DNA of 64,000 bases from Xenopus tropicalis (taxonomy: Eukaryota; Chordata; Amphibia; Anura; Pipidae). Below are positions 59,716-64,000 of the stretch, one piece after another (the stretch's first letter is position 1; the number at the start of each line of letters is the position of its first letter). The notes under the pieces are model-generated. The model had not been told where the DNA came from and did no database searches. It saw nothing but the letters and a program-made list of their open reading frames with translations. Both the position numbers and the translations under genes were made by a program. The stretch is from contig NC_030683.2 of the NCBI RefSeq assembly GCF_000004195.4, positions 46,575,358 to 46,639,357 of the forward strand, in the 5' to 3' direction.

Positions 59716-60022
59716 ACTTGTATGGAACCCATTATCCAGAATGTTTGGGGACCTGGGGTTTTCCGGATAAGGGATCTTTCTGTAATGTTGATCTCCATAC
59801 CTTAAGTCTAATAAAAAATCATTTAAGAATTAAATAAATCCAATAGGGGTGTTCAGCATCCAATAAGGATTAATTGTATGTTAGTTGGGATCAAGTTGAA
59901 GGTATTATTTTATTATAACTGAGAAAAAATAAATCATTTTTAAAAATTAGAATTATTTGCTTATAATGGAGGACCCGTAATTTGGAACTTTCTGGATAAC
60001 GTGTTTCCGGATCCCATACCTG
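59716..60022 (+). repeat. ACAGGTATGGGA-family element, copy 7
   Basis: The left end is 'acttgtatggaacccattat', the inner 'gggacctggggttttccgga', 'ttagttgggatcaagttgaa', and the right end 'ggataacgtgtttccggatc' and 'ccatacctg'. It is full length, with the same orientation as copies at 28931 and 33971. Confidence 0.85.
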
Positions 60023-61656
60023 ACTAATAGTCATAGAGGCACATTTATCAAATCTGTAACTTTCACCCATTTATAAATATGCCTCTAAAAATCACATTGG
60101 AATGAATAGAGAGTGGGCGAGTGTGTTATAGTGCATATCCTCTGCTCTCGGTTTATTGTACATTGATGACAGTATGGTATTATATGAGTAAAAAAAATTA
60201 CCTTAATGCCTATATATAACCTGCCTAACTGCTAGATGATCCAGAGGAAGGCAGAAAATCCCATCTGAAGCCTTTTTAATTTGCCGCAGAGGGGGAAAAA
60301 ATTCGGACCAGTCCCTGGATCAACTAAAAGCTATCGCCCATAACCCTGTATTCCCTCACTTTCTAAAATGCCATCCTACCCCTTCTTGAAGCTATATAAT
60401 GTATCATCCAGTACCACTGATTCGGGGGGGGGGGGGGGGTTGTGCCACAACTTCACAGCTCTCACAGTGAAAAATATTTTCTGAATATTTAGACGGAACC
60501 TCCTTTCTTCTAATTGGAATGGGTGCCCTCCTGTTAGTTGGAAGGACTTACTGGTAAATAAAGCATTAGAGAGATATTATATGATCCCTTTATTATTTAT
60601 ACATAGTTATTATATCACCCCTTAAGTGCCTCTTCTCCGGGCTAAGATAATGCTAAATATTTTTGTTTATGTACTGTCTAGTATAATACACATTTCTTTA
60701 TTTTTATTATGATGATTGGAACATAGCCTAGGCTGGAAACAACTTGTGATAATAAATGTAAAATTGATGATGGAGTTTGTTTGTAACCATTTCATAAATA
60801 TTACATATGGTTGCTAATGCAATGTCTAATTGGTTAGTACATATTAGTGCATATAAGAAGAAGTCAATAGAAAATAAGCAAATAAATGTAATGGAAGTTT
60901 GTTTTGGTGCTTTACTAAATCCCTACAAAAGAAGAAATATAAGAAAAACACATTTCAAGTCAGAGTATTTCCAAACAATAAGCAAGTATAATGTTGCTCA
61001 TGTGTCTAATAAGAAATTCATACAAGAACAGCTGCATATTAAATGTCTGTAGAATCCAACTGGCATGTCTGTTTGCGTATGATTTGGTCCCATGGAATAT
61101 TGCTTCAGCAGAGATCTTAGATGGAATTATGCTAGTAATTAAACATGACAGTTAGAGCTGTAAAAAATATCTTTCTGTATAAAAGTCAAACACGTTTGTG
61201 GATGCACACTAGGAACAGATAATACCATTCACAACTGATACTTGTATATGCAAGAGTTTCTGAAAGGTCTACGGTAGAGTTCCAGCCCCCCCCCCGTGAC
61301 ATCTTCAGGTTGGAATTTGAATGAGGAATATGATGATTAAACTGTTTGTTACCTGCAAGTTACTGTCTGTCACAATACAAGGCAGTGTCAGATCCTTAAC
61401 ACATTACCTAAGACCATAAGACAATTTTTAGTTACCTACTACTAAAACAAGAGTTTGTGTCCGGGATTGTGTGGTGTGGCGTGCCAGTTTGAGCACTGAT
61501 TATTGACTAGCTTAGAATTCTTGATGTTATGGAGCACAAAGCAGACCTGCAACCTCACACAGGTTCACATACATTTAACAACTGAGTTTTACCAGATGAT
61601 CCCAGTGGAGCCAATAAAAGGACATAGACAACAATTTGGGGTTTTAACTTTAAAAG
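60023..61656. other. no gene; poly-G tract
   Basis: No gene was recognised. A run of about 16 G lies at 60425-60440 and a poly-C run at 61288-61296. The frame at 60807-61052 (81 codons, Lys/Asn-rich) has no domain. The stretch 60235-60650 ('ccatcctaccccttcttgaa', 'gagagatattatatgatccc') reads like another dispersed frog repeat, but I cannot name it. Confidence 0.35.
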
Positions 61657-61935
61657 CAAGCAAGTTGCAGGTAAAACTGTAATGTTATTGTATATTGAAG
61701 CAGTAGAATTTTTAATGAATCAGGTGAAAGTGAGTATAGGACTGGCCAGACCGGGGATGACTTTGACATAGTTGGTCAGCTTGAAGTATATTGCAATATA
61801 TGGACAAACAATCCCTGTTTTGCTTAAAGGGGAGGGCATGTCTTGGTAGCTTAATGCACAGATGTCTTAATATCCTATGTATATTGATAATGGGTAAGTG
61901 CAGAGGGCCTCTTGTTGAAGTCTGTAGTCCACCAA
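61657..61935 (+). repeat. unnamed dispersed repeat, copy 2
   Basis: Same segment as 41356-41640 and the same orientation: 'caagttgcaggtaaaactgt', 'aggactggccagaccgggga', 'attgcaatatatggacaaac', 'ttaaaggggagggcatgtct'. The two copies diverge at both edges. Confidence 0.8.
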
Positions 61936-62039
61936 TAGGGTGTCTGTAAAGGGTAAAACTCCTCTCTTCAAAAATATTTGTGTGAATTCACAGAAATAAG
62001 GAGAGCAATAATACCTTTTCTAATCAGAATTTGAAATCC

Positions 62040-62125
62040 AGGTGCCCCGAGGCAGCCCCACATTCGACCCCCCGCGGCTCCGCTGCAAGTGCGCATGCGC
62101 GGGCATTTAAACTCCCATATGGAGC
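62040..62125. repeat. dispersed repeat fragment (TCCCATATGGAGCA-containing)
   Basis: 'gaggcagccccacattcgac', 'gcaagtgcgcatgcgcgggc' and 'actcccatatggagcagtcg' match the core of the repeat at 6735-6915. CpG-rich, non-coding. Confidence 0.55.
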
Positions 62126-64000
62126 AGTCGGGAGGTATTTTACAAAAGGTATTTTACAATCTCACAAAGGCAAAACTGGCCGCAGTGCACATTTTTAGTC
62201 CCATTGCGGAAATGTTTAGGTCCCTTAGCGACCTACATTACATTTCCCCATTCGTTTTTTTTCTCCTCCTCTCTCAGCTGAATGGAATCCTTTTCCATGG
62301 ACTTGTACTTCCTGAAACTGGATCACACACAGACCATGCCCTTTTCCACAGGTGATGACTTTTACTAGTTTTTCCAGCCTCCATGAACACAGCCAGGTCT
62401 GGACTTGCAATCTGTGGATTCTGGCAAATGCCAGACAGGCTGCTGTAAGATGCCATAGACAGTTACTATTTAGTGGGCTGGTGGGGGCTGTTTGGGCCTC
62501 TTTGTACTTGAAATGCCAGGGCCTATTTTGAATCCCAGTCCTGGACTGAACACAGGCCTTGTTATGTATTTGCACTGTCTCATATATTATTTTGGGAGTG
62601 ATATATCTCCCCTTTAGAATCCTCCCACTTACTGTGCTACATTATCTATAGCTGCAAGCACTACATGCTTTCAAAATGTGATGCAATAAGGGATTGCACC
62701 CTCTGTTAATGCACCTTTTAATTTGAGTGAGGCACCTGGTGAAAGAAACAGTGGGCAGATGTGAAGTAGAGCCCTGTAATTTGCACTGTTATTTACCACA
62801 GTGTATTGACTTTGCCTTAGCAAAACTACACAAAAGTGGAGTAAACTGTGGTGCAGTTTGCACCAGCTATAGTAACCTGTATCAACCTGATTGTTTTCAA
62901 CATGTGATTAGTAAATGGTACTTGCCGACTGTTTTCCTTGGGTTACTAAACCAGGTGCAAACATTGAGCCTTCTGTTAAATCATCCCTTATTATAAGGCT
63001 TTATATATAGATAAGCAACAAATTGACACAGATTGGTCATCATTCACATGTCCATGCGCCATATAATTTAAATTCCCTGTCACATTTACACAACACACAA
63101 GGGTCAAATTCATTAGGAGCCAGTTTACCCACCTGTTTTTGAAAGGTGGGAGGAAAGTGGTGCTAAGGCAGAATCGTATTACAGCCCACCTAGCTATAAA
63201 AAGAAACTCTTATAATGTATTTGTTTGTTTGTGTATTATTTAATGTGGCAACAACAAGGTACCAGAGAAAGAACCAGGCACTGATCTGGTTCAATTACTC
63301 CAGGTTCAAATACAGAATATAAGCACATAATATTTTTTCTGCAGACGTGGAGATGATCAGTCCTTGCTAACATAAGCTGTACTTATGGAAACAAATGAAC
63401 TTCTTGGCAGGTGGAACTAAAGTTAAACAGACTAATTATAACAAGCAACATGTAAATATTCAGGAAAGGCAAACTCTTTTCCTTCAGAATATGATATGCT
63501 ACTTTAATATTTATACGTGCTTTATAGTGCATCAGCCAATCGTGAAACTCTATTTATCCAAATCGTTTTGTTCCTCTTGCAATATGCAGCTGCCTGGTAT
63601 TGCATTAATGCACGCTTTGTGGAGTAAACGCACCAACCCACACATTAGCATCCTTATGGCCCTGGGTCTCGGAGCCTCTCTGGTGAGGCAGCAGTTGTCT
63701 TGCAGCTGTCTTCTCCACAGGATCCTGGAGGCTGTGACATATAGGAAATCAGTGTTGCTGCAGCAGTGGAACAAGTAAATTGGAATCTTTTCTGAGCTGC
63801 CAGAGCACACACTTCTCACACTGAGACTGCGAAATGCCACTTCCAACAACATCCACAAGCTTCTGAAGAGACAGGAATACACGGCCATGCAAGATATTTA
63901 TTTAACGTCTTGTCACGTGAAGGATGAAGGGAGAGCAAAGTCATATTAAAGATATATACACACACATACATATTTAAAAATATTTGCTTGATTTTGTCAT
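62126..64000. other. no gene recognised; GC-richer end near 63580-63890
   Basis: The overlapping frames at 62225-62575 and 63395-63888 are on opposite strands and have no recognisable domain. The stretch 63530-63890 is GC-richer, with 'cagccaatcg' (CCAAT-like) at about 63535 and no repeat ends. It could be a conserved element or exon, unproven. A short CA run closes the window near 63958-63968. Confidence 0.35.

Noticed and set aside
63395..63888. 127- and 112-codon frames on opposite strands as a gene
   Set aside because: No recognised domain; opposite frames cannot both be real; kept only as a low-confidence region of interest.

Overview
The window looks like gene-poor vertebrate DNA from a clawed frog (Xenopus, or a very close relative). 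The evidence is the repeat content. Many AT-rich, intron- or intergenic-like stretches are interrupted by repeat families I know from Xenopus: TTAA-flanked piggyBac-type MITEs, the 'ACAGGTATGGGA' inverted-repeat element, fold-back elements with TAGTGATGAGCGAA-type ends, two near-identical Tc1-like transposons, CR1-type LINE pieces and tRNA-derived SINEs. I see no prokaryotic features, no rRNA, no CRISPR array and no complete host protein-coding gene. Species assignment and family names rest on recognition, not on a database search.

Layout. 1-20.5 kb: mostly featureless AT-rich DNA with scattered MITEs, including a hAT-like 267-bp element with a perfect 8-bp target duplication (7263-7529) and a nested fold-back complex (18519-19431). 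20.5-22.1 kb: Tc1-like copy 1. 22.2-25.4 kb: MITEs and a decayed second Tc1-like fragment. 25.7-32.0 kb: a block carrying a tRNA-derived SINE occurs three times in the same orientation, each copy broken up differently by later fold-back insertions. 33-36 kb: fold-backs, including an inverted pair of the 'ACAGGTATGGGA' element. 36.7-37.6 kb: the only GC/CpG-rich, promoter-like island; a good splice-donor context on the minus strand suggests a 5' exon of a minus-strand gene, but no known protein is recognised. 37.9-38.6 kb: a long TG-rich low-complexity tract. 39.9-40.4 kb: a fold-back whose interior holds a CpG-dense 13-unit minisatellite. 47.3-49.7 kb: a decayed CR1-type LINE. 49.8-51.4 kb: Tc1-like copy 2. 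54.0-54.5 kb: a large palindrome with unequal internal 38-bp tandem units. 56.1-57.5 kb: a CR1 3' end in which one 34-bp stretch of the 3' UTR has expanded to about 32 copies.

The only recognisable protein-coding material belongs to transposable elements, and all of it is damaged. Tc1 copy 1 has a stop at codon 6 and lost one internal transposase-binding-type repeat at its right end. Copy 2 has an open frame and complete ends but lost 11 residues from the catalytic core. I did not find an undescribed multi-gene system. The most interesting items are structural: the CR1-derived minisatellite, the fold-back with its own minisatellite, the SINE-bearing triplication, the complementary damage in the two Tc1 copies and the isolated CpG-rich island.
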